From Clostridiales bacterium (GTDB lineage: Bacteria; Bacillota; Clostridia; Oscillospirales; Butyricicoccaceae): DNA of 64,000 nt. The stretch is from positions 100,952 to 164,951 of the forward strand of contig SFJM01000001.1 in assembly GCA_004555915.1 (NCBI GenBank). The letters run 5' to 3'. Numbering within the stretch: position 1 is the stretch's first letter; every line of letters starts with the position of its first letter. Shown here piece after piece: positions 1 through 7,321 of this stretch. Made by a program: the position numbers and the translations under genes. The notes under the pieces were generated by a model that was not told the origin of the DNA, ran no database searches, and saw nothing but the letters and a program-made list of their open reading frames with translations.

Positions 1-1
1 G

Positions 2-292
2 AAAAAAACATTTTTGTATATAGTTATTATTGCAGCAGCCATTATTGTGGTTAGTGCGGCGATATATTCGCATATGTCTTTTTCTGATGAACACACGATG
101 AAGAATATCGTTATAGAAGAAATATCTGGGCGAATGGATGAGCTTGACGATGGTCCGATGGCAGTTGTCATTTCTCATGATGGGGATAAAGAAACATATC
201 TTGTCACGTTAGAGGACGGAAAGGTTATTGTAAAAGACAGCAATAAAGATACGGTTGCATATGTATTTGATGTAGAAATGTTTTCCAAATAG
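2..292 (+). CDS. small membrane-anchored protein, 5' end cut off by window edge
   Basis: The reading frame is open to the left edge, so the gene probably begins outside the window; a TTG at 14 is the first possible start inside it. The visible part has one hydrophobic segment (about 20 residues, rich in I, V and A) followed by a short soluble domain of about 70 residues with alternating charged and beta-type stretches. This looks like a single-pass protein whose small domain faces the outside or the cytoplasm. I do not recognise the family. It is followed at 310-347 by a terminator and a convergent gene. Confidence 0.6.
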   Translation, partial: KKTFLYIVIIAAAIIVVSAAIYSHMSFSDEHTMKNIVIEEISGRMDELDDGPMAVVISHDGDKETYLVTLEDGKVIVKDSNKDTVAYVFDVEMFSK

Positions 293-309
293 TCGTTATA
301 TGCAGAACA

Positions 310-347
310 AATCCCCTGTTTATCATGATGGTAAGCAGGGGATTTTC
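310..347. terminator. bidirectional terminator
   Basis: A 9-bp perfect stem (AATCCCCTG / CAGGGGATT at 310-318 and 336-344) is followed by TTTTCTC. It lies between two convergent genes and can serve both. Confidence 0.75.
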
Positions 348-1124
348 TCATACATGTAACAGCCTGTGGATTTCTTCTACCACATCCATGGTAGTGCGGT
401 CTGCCTGTTCAATCAGTTTGGGATGACCGTCTGCCATGGCATACAGCGTGCCTGCATGGCCAGCCAGCGGCAGATCGTTTTCATTGTCACCAAAGACAAT
501 GGTATCCTCTCTGGGAATATGCAGATGGGCACACAGGGCATCCATAGCCGTGCCCTTGTCGCAGTTTTCCCGCAGGAAATCCATCCAGCTGCTGCGGCCC
601 ACCACCGGAATCAGATAGGGTGCGAAATCTGCAAACTGTGCCGCCAGCTGTGCATCCACACCGGATTTGCGATAGAGAGATATCTTGATAAAATCCTCTG
701 TAACTGCACAGACATCCTCCACAACCGTGGTAGTATTGCCCACATCGTCACGCATATGGGAGATATATTCCTCCTGCTTCGGCTGAATATAGCAGGTATC
801 GACACCGGAAAGAAGTACCTCACTGCCTGGCTGCCGGAGAATCGCCCGCATCAGAGCCTGTCCGGTTTTCCGGTCAATGGTTTCTCTGGCAATCACTTCA
901 TTCTGCCAGACAACCAGACTGCCGTTTTCACAGATATAGCCGATATCATCCGCAACCGGTGCAAATAACCGGCGCAGATTCGCATATTGTCTGCCGCTGC
1001 ATGCGGCAAAGTAAATGTCATTTTCCTTCATGGTATGGATCAGCGGAAACAGTGCCGGAGGAATCACACGTTCCCCTTCCCGCATCAGCGTACCATCCAC
1101 ATCACTTGCAATTAGTTTTATCAT
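348..1124 (-). CDS. Cof-type HAD-IIB family phosphatase
   Basis: 258 residues. The N-terminus carries the HAD nucleophile motif DVDGTL (residues 8-13; Asp8 nucleophile, Asp10 acid/base), and the C-terminus carries the metal-binding GDNENDLPL motif near residue 217. These, the length and the large cap inserted between them are typical of the Cof/YkrA group, which dephosphorylates sugar phosphates or small cofactors such as FMN or PLP. The true substrate cannot be told from sequence. The ATG at 1124 has an AGAGG ribosome site seven to eight bases upstream. It is transcribed alone, convergent with the small protein on its 3' side. Confidence 0.88.
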   Translation of the reverse strand: MIKLIASDVDGTLMREGERVIPPALFPLIHTMKENDIYFAACSGRQYANLRRLFAPVADDIGYICENGSLVVWQNEVIARETIDRKTGQALMRAILRQPGSEVLLSGVDTCYIQPKQEEYISHMRDDVGNTTTVVEDVCAVTEDFIKISLYRKSGVDAQLAAQFADFAPYLIPVVGRSSWMDFLRENCDKGTAMDALCAHLHIPREDTIVFGDNENDLPLAGHAGTLYAMADGHPKLIEQADRTTMDVVEEIHRLLHV

Positions 1125-1230
1125 GTCAGAACCTCTGGAATATATGTTATCTGGATATATGGATTGATACCCGGAGGAGGCAGATTCGCCCCACCTCCTG
1201 CGTCATTATACCATAACGAAATCTACAAAA

Positions 1231-1260
1231 AAAGTCCCTCTCCCTGACAGGAAAGGGACA
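1231..1260 (-). terminator. terminator of the symporter gene
   Basis: An imperfect 12-bp stem (GTCCCTTTCC... / ...GGGAGAGGGAC on the minus strand) is followed by a seven-T run, directly after the symporter stop codon. Confidence 0.8.
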
Positions 1261-1283
1261 ATATCGTTCCAGATGTAAAAGAA

Positions 1284-2702
1284 TTAATGTTTCTTTGCCT
1301 TGCGTGCGGCATTTTCAGCGTCAACGGTGGGCTGGAAGCGCTTGACTTCCCTGGCAATGACACCGGACAGAGCCAGCATGCAGATCAGGTTCGGAATAGC
1401 CATCAGTGCGTTGGCAATATCGGACAGATTCCATACCAGATCCAAAGACATGGTAGCGCCGAAGAATGCAATAACAGAGAAGATGACACGGTAAGCGATG
1501 CAGATCGAACGCTTCTTGACAATGTATTCCAATGCCTTTTCACCGTGATATTCCCAACCCAGAATGGTAGAGAAGGCAAACAACGCAATACCGATGGTAA
1601 CCATCCATGCGCCAAATTCACCGAGTACGGTACGGAATGCAGCAATGGTCAGTGCAGAGCCTTCCACCAGGGCTCCGGAAGCATCCGTCATACCCAATAC
1701 GCCGGAAGAGCATACTGCCAGACCGGTAACCGTGCAGATGACAATGGTATCGAAGAAGGTACCGGTCATGTTGATATAACCCTGACGAACCGGGTCGTCA
1801 GTAGTAGCTGCTGCTGCGGTAATCGCAGCGGAACCCATGCCGGCTTCATTGGAGAATACGCCGCGGGCAACGCCGTAACGCATGGAGCTCATGATGCTGG
1901 AGGTGATGGTACCGGCTGCACCGCCTGCGATTGCGGTGGGGCTGAAAGCACATTTTACCATCAGCACAATGGCTGCCGGAACCTGGGTAATATTGCCGAG
2001 GATGACAATGATACCAAAAATCAGATAAAATACTGCCATAACCGGAACAATGACAGAGGATACCTTGGACAGACGGGTAATGCCGCCCAGCAGGATCACC
2101 AGTACCAGGATAACCAGAATCACACCGACAATCCACTGTGGAATATGGAAGGTATTATTCAGTGCAGTGGCAATCGAATTTGCCTGCGTCATATTGCCGA
2201 TACCAAAGGATGCGACAACAGCAAAGATCGCAAACAGCATGGCCAGAATTGCACCAAGGGTTTTGTTCTTCAGGCCGCGCTTCATGGTGGTCATCGGGCC
2301 GCCAAGCATTTCACCGTGCTCATTGGTCACGCGATACTTGATTGCCAGCATGCATTCGGAGAATTTACTGGTGAGACCGAAGATTGCGGAAATTTCCATC
2401 CAGATCAGTGCGCCAGGGCCGCCGCTGACCAGTGCGGTTGCAACACCGACGATGTTGCCGGTACCGATGGTGGCAGCCAGTGCAGTCATCAAAGCAGCAA
2501 ATGGAGAAATATCACCACTGCCGCGATGCGTCATTCTTGCTTCCTTGCTGAGGACGGAACGCAGAGCATAGGGCAGGTTGCGCCAGCTTGCAAAGCCGAT
2601 GCGGATAGTCAGGAAAATACCAGTGCCGACCAACAGCACCAGCATAACCGGACCCCAGACAAAGGCATCCACAGCGGAAACGATGTTGGAAAATGTTTCC
2701 AT
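1284..2702 (-). CDS. alanine/glycine:cation symporter (AGCS family)
   Basis: 472 residues with about ten to eleven hydrophobic segments. The family signature GTGNIVGVATAL is at about residues 81-92, followed by GGPGALIWMEISA, which is characteristic of AGCS carriers (AlsT, GlyP, DagA). Such proteins import alanine or glycine with Na+ or H+ across the cytoplasmic membrane. The ATG at 2702 has a GGGAG ribosome site. The gene is alone, with its own promoter at 2813-2841 and a roughly 95-base leader that contains a terminator-like hairpin, so expression is probably attenuated. Confidence 0.93.
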   Translation of the reverse strand: METFSNIVSAVDAFVWGPVMLVLLVGTGIFLTIRIGFASWRNLPYALRSVLSKEARMTHRGSGDISPFAALMTALAATIGTGNIVGVATALVSGGPGALIWMEISAIFGLTSKFSECMLAIKYRVTNEHGEMLGGPMTTMKRGLKNKTLGAILAMLFAIFAVVASFGIGNMTQANSIATALNNTFHIPQWIVGVILVILVLVILLGGITRLSKVSSVIVPVMAVFYLIFGIIVILGNITQVPAAIVLMVKCAFSPTAIAGGAAGTITSSIMSSMRYGVARGVFSNEAGMGSAAITAAAATTDDPVRQGYINMTGTFFDTIVICTVTGLAVCSSGVLGMTDASGALVEGSALTIAAFRTVLGEFGAWMVTIGIALFAFSTILGWEYHGEKALEYIVKKRSICIAYRVIFSVIAFFGATMSLDLVWNLSDIANALMAIPNLICMLALSGVIAREVKRFQPTVDAENAARKAKKH

Positions 2703-2731
2703 ATGTTTTAAACTCCCTTCATATCATGATA

Positions 2732-2780
2732 AAAAAGCAGGCAGACGAATAGCGGGAACGAGACGCCATTGTCTGTCTGC
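2732..2780 (-). promoter_or_regulatory. terminator-like hairpin in the symporter leader
   Basis: On the minus strand a 10-bp stem (GCAGACAGAC at 2780-2771 with GTCTGCCTGC at 2746-2737, one G-T wobble) is followed directly by TTTTTT. It lies between the promoter and the ribosome site of the symporter gene. This is the layout of an intrinsic attenuator. No glycine aptamer core is visible in the short leader. Confidence 0.6.
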
Positions 2781-2812
2781 ATTGATATCATGGAAAAATA
2801 TTACCAGACATT

Positions 2813-2841
2813 ATAATAGCGTATTTGCAGGATGATTGCAA
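2813..2841 (-). promoter_or_regulatory. sigma-A promoter of the symporter gene
   Basis: On the minus strand TTGCAA (2841-2836), a 17-base spacer and TATTAT (2818-2813). An overlapping TATAAT lies three bases further on. Confidence 0.65.
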
Positions 2842-3017
2842 GGAAATTTCAAAAATTGTGAAAAAATTTTGAACAAATCATATGGAACATACCATTTTCT
2901 GCCTGGATCATCCCGAAATGAATGAAAACCTGCAAAAATGTTCCAAGCTGGCGCATATACTGCATTGGTTGCAATTCCATTGGATTCATGATATGGTTAA
3001 ACCATAGGAATGATGAC

Positions 3018-3785
3018 ATGACAGAGAGGCAGAGATTTTTTGTGACAAATTTTCGGCTTGTGATTCAATATGACGGCAAACGCTATAGCGGCTGGCAGAA
3101 GCAGGGCAATACGGAGCATACCATACAGGGGAAAATCGAACAGATTCTCAGCCGGATGACCGGACATGCGGTGGAAATCCATGGCGCCGGACGCACAGAT
3201 GCCGGCGTGCATGCCCGTGCACAGGTTGCCAATGTGAAAATACAGACAGAGCTGTCCCCGCAGGAGGTACAGGCATACCTGAATGCCTATCTGCCTGCGG
3301 ATATTGCCGTGACGGATTGCCGAACAGCGCCGGAACGGTTTCATGCCCGGCTGAATGCAAAGGGAAAGCATTACTGTTACCGCCTGTGTGACGGCGGCGT
3401 GCCTGAGGTGTTTTCCAGAAATGTTGTGTGTGCATGGGAAAGGCCGCTGGATGTGGAAGCGATGCGGCAGGCTGCCGCGTATCTTGTGGGCACACATGAT
3501 TTCCGCGGTTTTTCCTCGGTCAACCGGCGGTTTAAAAAGTCAACCGTCCGGACGATTACCGCGTTGGAGGTTACACGCCATGGGCAGGAAATCCACTTCG
3601 ATGTACAGGGTACCGGCTTCCTGTATAACATGGTGCGGATTATTGTCGGAACCCTTGTGGAAGTAGGGGAAGGCAAACGGAAGCCGGAATCCATACCGAA
3701 GATTCTGGACAGCCTTGACCGGCAGGATGCCGGTATCACCATGCCGCCGCAGGGCCTGATGCTGGAAGCGGTTTTCTATGAATGA
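3018..3785 (+). CDS. truA: tRNA pseudouridine(38-40) synthase TruA
   Basis: 255 residues from the chosen ATG at 3018, which has an AGGA site eight bases upstream. The open frame runs 32 codons further upstream but without family-like sequence; a GTG at 3042 is an alternative start. The catalytic aspartate lies in the motif GAGRTDAGVHA (about residues 57-67), and the N-terminal LVIQYDGKRYSGWQ stretch is the usual TruA fold. The enzyme isomerises uridines in the tRNA anticodon stem-loop. The FadR-type regulator gene starts 22 bases after its stop, so the two may be co-transcribed. Confidence 0.95.
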   Translation: MTERQRFFVTNFRLVIQYDGKRYSGWQKQGNTEHTIQGKIEQILSRMTGHAVEIHGAGRTDAGVHARAQVANVKIQTELSPQEVQAYLNAYLPADIAVTDCRTAPERFHARLNAKGKHYCYRLCDGGVPEVFSRNVVCAWERPLDVEAMRQAAAYLVGTHDFRGFSSVNRRFKKSTVRTITALEVTRHGQEIHFDVQGTGFLYNMVRIIVGTLVEVGEGKRKPESIPKILDSLDRQDAGITMPPQGLMLEAVFYE

Positions 3786-3807
3786 GATTGAGTTGGAGTA
3801 ACAGATC

Positions 3808-4527
3808 ATGATAAAGAACACACGCACACAGCGGACCGCGGACCGCCTGCGCAATATGATTGTGGAGGAGCAGGTGTTTCATTATGGAGAAAAACTGCCA
3901 AATGAGAATGAATTATCCAGCCGCCTTGGTATCAGCCGTACCACGCTGCGGGAAGCCATCCATATCCTGACCTCGGAAGGGCTGCTGACCGTCAAACGGG
4001 GCAAAGGTACCTTTGTATCCGCACAGATCAACCAGTATGCTTCCGGAAAGCTGGAGCTGAATGACCTGTCGGACATGAAAATCACCCTGCGGGATTTATA
4101 TGAAGCACGTTTGATTTTTGAGCCGGAAGCCGCAGCACTGGCATGCAAGCGGGCCACAGAGGAGGAAATCCGGGAAATTATGCAGCTGGGACAGGTGTGC
4201 CAGGAACAGCTGCGGCTGAATCCAACCGGTAAAAAGCGCATTGAATCGGAAAACATGTTCCATGGCGCCATTGTCCGGGCATCCCATAATGATTTCCTCA
4301 GCCGGTTCATGCCGCTGCTGACGGAAACCATTGAAAAAACCTTTTCCTTTAACTTCAATTATGAGGTCATTGCGGAGGATGCCTATAAGGATCACATCCT
4401 GATTATGGATTTTTTGCAGAAGCGGGATGCGGAGGGGGTTAGAAGTGCCGTGACCATTCATCTGCACCATGCCATCTGGAACGAACAGCTGCCGGAGCGC
4501 GCCGAAAATATCACAGGAATACCCTGA
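3808..4527 (+). CDS. GntR-type regulator, FadR subfamily
   Basis: 239 residues. A winged helix-turn-helix occupies residues 10-70 (ENELSSRLGISRTTLREAIHIL followed by GLLTVKRGKGTFV). The remainder is an all-helical FCD ligand domain, with acidic and histidine residues (DLYEARL, HGAIVRASHND, DHILIMDF, HLHHA) as seen in the metal/ligand pocket of that family. FCD regulators usually respond to small organic acids. The gene sits between truA and ilvC, and two perfect palindromes of the TTGTnnnACAA type recognised by this subfamily lie just before ilvC. I infer that it controls ilvC. The ATG has a TGGAG site. Confidence 0.9.
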   Translation: MIKNTRTQRTADRLRNMIVEEQVFHYGEKLPNENELSSRLGISRTTLREAIHILTSEGLLTVKRGKGTFVSAQINQYASGKLELNDLSDMKITLRDLYEARLIFEPEAAALACKRATEEEIREIMQLGQVCQEQLRLNPTGKKRIESENMFHGAIVRASHNDFLSRFMPLLTETIEKTFSFNFNYEVIAEDAYKDHILIMDFLQKRDAEGVRSAVTIHLHHAIWNEQLPERAENITGIP

Positions 4528-4559
4528 GAATTTACGGGAAGATGTGGTAAAAATAATGG

Positions 4560-4588
4560 TTGACATTGATATTGGGCAAGGATATAAT
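4560..4588 (+). promoter_or_regulatory. consensus sigma-A promoter of ilvC
   Basis: TTGACA (4560-4565), a 17-base spacer and TATAAT (4583-4588): a perfect consensus promoter. The predicted start is near 4595, upstream of the two palindromes. Confidence 0.9.
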
Positions 4589-4606
4589 GGATTATAACAA
4601 CAGTGC

Positions 4607-4645
4607 ACAGGTTGTATGACAACTGTTTACAGGTTGTATGACAAC
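4607..4645 (+). promoter_or_regulatory. tandem FadR-type operators before ilvC
   Basis: A 17-base sequence ACAGGTTGTATGACAAC occurs twice (4607-4623 and 4629-4645), 22 bases apart, about two helical turns. Each copy contains a perfect palindrome GTTGT-ATG-ACAAC. The spacing and arms match the TnGTnnnACnA class bound by FadR-like GntR proteins. Being downstream of the promoter they would block transcription when bound. Confidence 0.75.
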
Positions 4646-4669
4646 AAATATTTAGGAGGATATATTATC

Positions 4670-5695
4670 ATGTCTGAAGCAAAGATTTTTTATCAGGCAG
4701 ACTGTGATCTGTCTCTGCTGGATGGCAAGACCATCGCAATCATCGGCTACGGCAGCCAGGGCCATGCACATGCCCTGAACCTGAAGGAGTCCGGCTGCAA
4801 TGTTATTATCGGTCTGTACGAGGGCTCCAAGTCCTGGGCTAAGGCTGAGAAGCAGGGCTTCGACGTATTCACCACTGCTGAAGCTGCTAAGAAGGCTGAC
4901 ATCATCATGATCCTGATCAATGATGAGAAGCAGGCTGATATGTACAAGAAGGACATCGAGCCGAACCTGGAAGCAGGCAACATGCTGATGTTCGCACATG
5001 GCTTCAACATCCACTACGGCTGCATCGTTCCGCCGGCTGATGTTGACGTTACCATGATCGCACCGAAGGCTCCGGGCCACACCGTTCGTTCCGAGTATCA
5101 GGCTGGCAAGGGCACTCCGTGCCTGGTAGCTGTATACCAGGATGCTACCGGCCGTGCACAGGATATGGCTCTGGCTTACGCTGCTGGTATCGGCGGCGCA
5201 AGAGCAGGCGTTCTGGAGACCACCTTCCGCACCGAGACGGAGACCGACCTGTTCGGCGAGCAGGCTGTACTGTGCGGCGGCGTTTGCGCTCTGATGCAGG
5301 CTGGCTTCGAGACCCTGTGCGAGGCAGGCTACGATCCGAGAAATGCTTACTTCGAGTGCATCCATGAGATGAAGCTGATCGTTGACCTGATTTACCAGTC
5401 TGGTTTCGCAGGCATGCGTTACTCCATCTCCAACACCGCTGAGTACGGCGACTACATCACCGGTCCGAAGGTAATCACCGAGGACACCAAGAAGGCTATG
5501 AAGCAGATTCTGGCTGACATCCAGGACGGTTCCTTCGCAAAGGAATTCCTGCTGGATATGAGCCCGGCTGGCCGTCAGGTTCACTTCAAGGCTATGCGCA
5601 AGCTGGCTTCCGAGCATCCGGCAGAAGTTGTCGGCAAGGAAATCCGCAAGCTGTACAGCTGGAACAACGAGGACGATCTGCTGATCAACAACTAA
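4670..5695 (+). CDS. ilvC: ketol-acid reductoisomerase (NADP+)
   Basis: 341 residues, a class I enzyme. It converts acetolactate or acetohydroxybutyrate to the dihydroxy acids of valine, leucine and isoleucine synthesis. The Rossmann motif GYGSQGHAHALNLKESG is at about residues 25-41. The knotted C-terminal domain has the acidic metal ligands (ETETDLFGEQ; ECIHEMKLIVDL). The ATG at 4670 has an AGGAGGA site; the frame runs 18 codons further upstream through the operators and was not used. Codon use is strongly biased (GCT, CTG, AAG, ATC) compared with neighbours, which suggests very high expression. No other ilv or leu genes are nearby. Confidence 0.97.
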   Translation: MSEAKIFYQADCDLSLLDGKTIAIIGYGSQGHAHALNLKESGCNVIIGLYEGSKSWAKAEKQGFDVFTTAEAAKKADIIMILINDEKQADMYKKDIEPNLEAGNMLMFAHGFNIHYGCIVPPADVDVTMIAPKAPGHTVRSEYQAGKGTPCLVAVYQDATGRAQDMALAYAAGIGGARAGVLETTFRTETETDLFGEQAVLCGGVCALMQAGFETLCEAGYDPRNAYFECIHEMKLIVDLIYQSGFAGMRYSISNTAEYGDYITGPKVITEDTKKAMKQILADIQDGSFAKEFLLDMSPAGRQVHFKAMRKLASEHPAEVVGKEIRKLYSWNNEDDLLINN

Positions 5696-5729
5696 GATCC
5701 GATTCGTTCGTTAATACGGTAAAAATCGA

Positions 5730-5765
5730 AGCGGCATCATCTCTGGTGGATGGTGCCGCTTTTTC
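5730..5765 (+). terminator. ilvC terminator
   Basis: Stem AGCGGCATCATC (5730-5741) with GATGGTGCCGCT (5749-5760), one mismatch, then a T run. It can also end the convergent acylphosphatase transcript. Confidence 0.85.
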
Positions 5766-5773
5766 ATATGGAA

Positions 5774-6037
5774 TTATCGGATGCCAAACCGGGTTTCTGA
5801 CTCCGGTTCCAGCTTTTTGGCGCGGATAATGGAAAACTGAATACCAGGTAAGCTGCCCAGCGTGTTGATAAAGCGGTAAATGGTCTCCTGTTCCCCCTGC
5901 AGCTCCAGCTCCACATTGCCATCGTCCAGATTGCGTACCCAGCCAGTCAGGCCAAGCTGTTGTGCGGTCATCTTTGCGCGGAACCGCAGTCCTACATGCT
6001 GTACCCGGCCGGATAAAATCATATTCCATCGTACCAT
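5774..6037 (-). CDS. acyP: acylphosphatase
   Basis: 87 residues, the normal size for the family. The phosphate loop GRVQHVGLRFR (residues 10-20) carries the catalytic arginine, and the catalytic asparagine is in GWVRNLDDGNVE. The second G of the usual VQGVGFR is His here. The enzyme hydrolyses acyl phosphates such as acetyl phosphate or carbamoyl phosphate in the cytosol. The ATG at 6037 has an AGGAGGTGA site. A promoter (TTTACC, 18 bases, TATAAA) lies at about 6092-6121 on the minus strand. Confidence 0.92.
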   Translation of the reverse strand: MVRWNMILSGRVQHVGLRFRAKMTAQQLGLTGWVRNLDDGNVELELQGEQETIYRFINTLGSLPGIQFSIIRAKKLEPESETRFGIR

Positions 6038-6121
6038 GGCGATTCACCTCCTGTCTGTGAAATGTGAAAACGTCGGGGCGGAATCCGTGCATTTATACCA
6101 AACAGAAGGTTTTCTGGTAAA

Positions 6122-6341
6122 TACAGTTTGTCGCTTTACAGACGGAATGATAAAAATGCACAAATTCCGATACTATTTCAGGCGGATTCCGGCTGATTTT
6201 TGGGATTCCGCCGCATTTTTGACCGGAATATTTGGTATATTGTAACAATTCAGCCGCGTGATTTCCGACGGTTTTCGATGGGGTATGCACTTGTAACAAA
6301 TACAATTGTCCACGGATTTGTAATTTTAAACAATTTTGATG
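6122..6341. other. AT-rich intergenic stretch without a gene
   Basis: No frame with a ribosome site is seen on either strand. An imperfect hairpin (GGCGGATTCC with GGGATTCCGCC, about 6180-6213) is followed by GCATTTTTG and could be a weak terminator. The rest is upstream sequence of the acylphosphatase promoter and of the small-RNA promoter at 6342. Confidence 0.5.
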
Positions 6342-6369
6342 TTGCGTTTTTGGTGTAAATGACTATAAT
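6342..6369 (+). promoter_or_regulatory. sigma-A promoter of candidate small RNA
   Basis: TTGCGT (6342-6347), a 16-base spacer and a perfect TATAAT (6364-6369). No gene follows in this orientation before the terminator at 6590. Confidence 0.7.
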
Positions 6370-6374
6370 AAGAA

Positions 6375-6627
6375 TTGTTGAAAGGAACAACACATCGTAA
6401 GCCAATCCTTTCAAACATCCTTTTATTACCTTCCTTTTCTACTATATCTTAATATATGCGGTGGGGACCGCAGGACACATCTGTGGATCTGTTTCCTGAA
6501 TGTTGAATCATCTCTCTCTTCTCTCTCCTTATCCTTGTTGTTTTAAAGTGAAGCAGAAAATCTCCTTGAAAACACAGTGTGTCCACAAAAAATTCCGTCA
6601 TTGTCGGTCAATGGCGGAATTTTTTTC
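6375..6627 (+). ncRNA. candidate small non-coding RNA of about 250 nt
   Basis: The stretch is bounded by a good promoter (6342-6369) and a strong terminator (13-bp stem 6591-6603 with 6609-6621, then seven Ts). No frame with a ribosome site is present. It contains local hairpins (TTGTT-GAAAGG-AACAA near the 5' end; GCGGT-GGGG-ACCGC at 6458-6471) and a 7-bp long-range pairing (GGACACA 6473-6479 with TGTGTCC 6578-6584). Between them are pyrimidine-rich, apparently unpaired tracts such as CCTTCCTTTTC and TCTCTCTCTTCTCTCTCC, complementary to ribosome-binding sites. It has none of the hallmarks of RNase P RNA, tmRNA or SRP RNA; a divergent 6S RNA is possible. Ends are inferred. Confidence 0.55.
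6590..6627. terminator. strong bidirectional terminator
   Basis: AATTCCGTCATTG (6591-6603) pairs with CAATGGCGGAATT (6609-6621) with one mismatch and a 5-base loop, and has T runs on both strands. It ends the candidate RNA and the convergent membrane-protein gene. Confidence 0.9.
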
Positions 6628-6640
6628 ATGCTTTTTTGTG

Positions 6641-7213
6641 TTATGGTTCGGTATCTTCTGTTTCGACTACCTCGAGCCGGGATTCCGGTTCCGCCTCGGA
6701 CTGCTCCACACCCTGCAGCTTGCGCAGCTTTTCAATGTGGTCATCCAGTGCCTCGACCTCGGCCAGATACTGCTCCACAGCCTTCTTTTTCTGTTCCGGC
6801 GTACCCTTGGAGAACGGGATGCGCAGATGGGGCTCCACATATTCCCGGCTGAGGAAAAAGCCGATTGCGGCACCGATAATCTGCCACCAGCCGACAGCAC
6901 CCTTGGTCATGCCGAGATCCAATACCTGATTGATAATACCATACAGGATCATGCCCAGGCAGAAGAAAATCAGCGTTAAATAAAACCGGATTGCCGGCAT
7001 ATTCCACAGCTTCACTTCGGTCATACGCGGCTTTAACGCGATATAATCCGGATGGTCCGGGTATTCCGGATCTTCCTGTACGGCCTGCTTTTTCTGTACG
7101 GTTTCCGGCTCCGCAGCAGGCTCCTCACGAATGGTTTTGGTCAGCTCCTTCAGCTTGGCCTTGTCAATGTTTTTGTCGTTGACCTCGTCTTTTAACTGAC
7201 TAAAAAAACTCAT
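6641..7213 (-). CDS. unknown membrane protein with two transmembrane segments
   Basis: 190 residues from the ATG at 7213, which has an AGGAAGAG site; an upstream in-frame ATG lies before the promoter and is not used. An acidic and lysine-rich N-terminal tail of about 85 residues is followed by two adjoining hydrophobic segments (about residues 90-120 and 125-145). The C-terminal helix is charged and likely forms a coiled coil (EQKKKAVEQYLAEVEALDD...). The promoter is TTGCAG, 17 bases, TATAAT at 7279-7251 on the minus strand. I do not recognise the family; both tails may be cytoplasmic. Confidence 0.75.
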   Translation of the reverse strand: MSFFSQLKDEVNDKNIDKAKLKELTKTIREEPAAEPETVQKKQAVQEDPEYPDHPDYIALKPRMTEVKLWNMPAIRFYLTLIFFCLGMILYGIINQVLDLGMTKGAVGWWQIIGAAIGFFLSREYVEPHLRIPFSKGTPEQKKKAVEQYLAEVEALDDHIEKLRKLQGVEQSEAEPESRLEVVETEDTEP

Positions 7214-7250
7214 ATACTTCACTCTTCCTGTGGGAAATTCACTGCCATAT

Positions 7251-7279
7251 ATTATAGCATCCCATTGCTGCCTCTGCAA
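7251..7279 (-). promoter_or_regulatory. sigma-A promoter
   Basis: On the minus strand TTGCAG (7279-7274), a 17-base spacer and TATAAT (7256-7251), just before the membrane-protein gene. Confidence 0.75.
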
Positions 7280-7321
7280 CGATTTGCACAGAATCTTTAC
7301 AATTAGACGGCAGATTTCCCG

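Noticed and set aside
1287..2711. A 474-codon open frame on the plus strand
   Set aside because: It is antisense to the symporter in the codon-complementary frame, very rich in His, Gln, Asn and Cys, with no ribosome site; a shadow of the real gene.
2703..2841. Glycine riboswitch before the symporter
   Set aside because: The leader from the best promoter is only about 95 bases and lacks the conserved aptamer core; only the terminator-like part is present.
6093..6305. A 70-codon frame upstream of acylphosphatase
   Set aside because: It overlaps the acylphosphatase promoter, lacks a ribosome site and has unusual composition.
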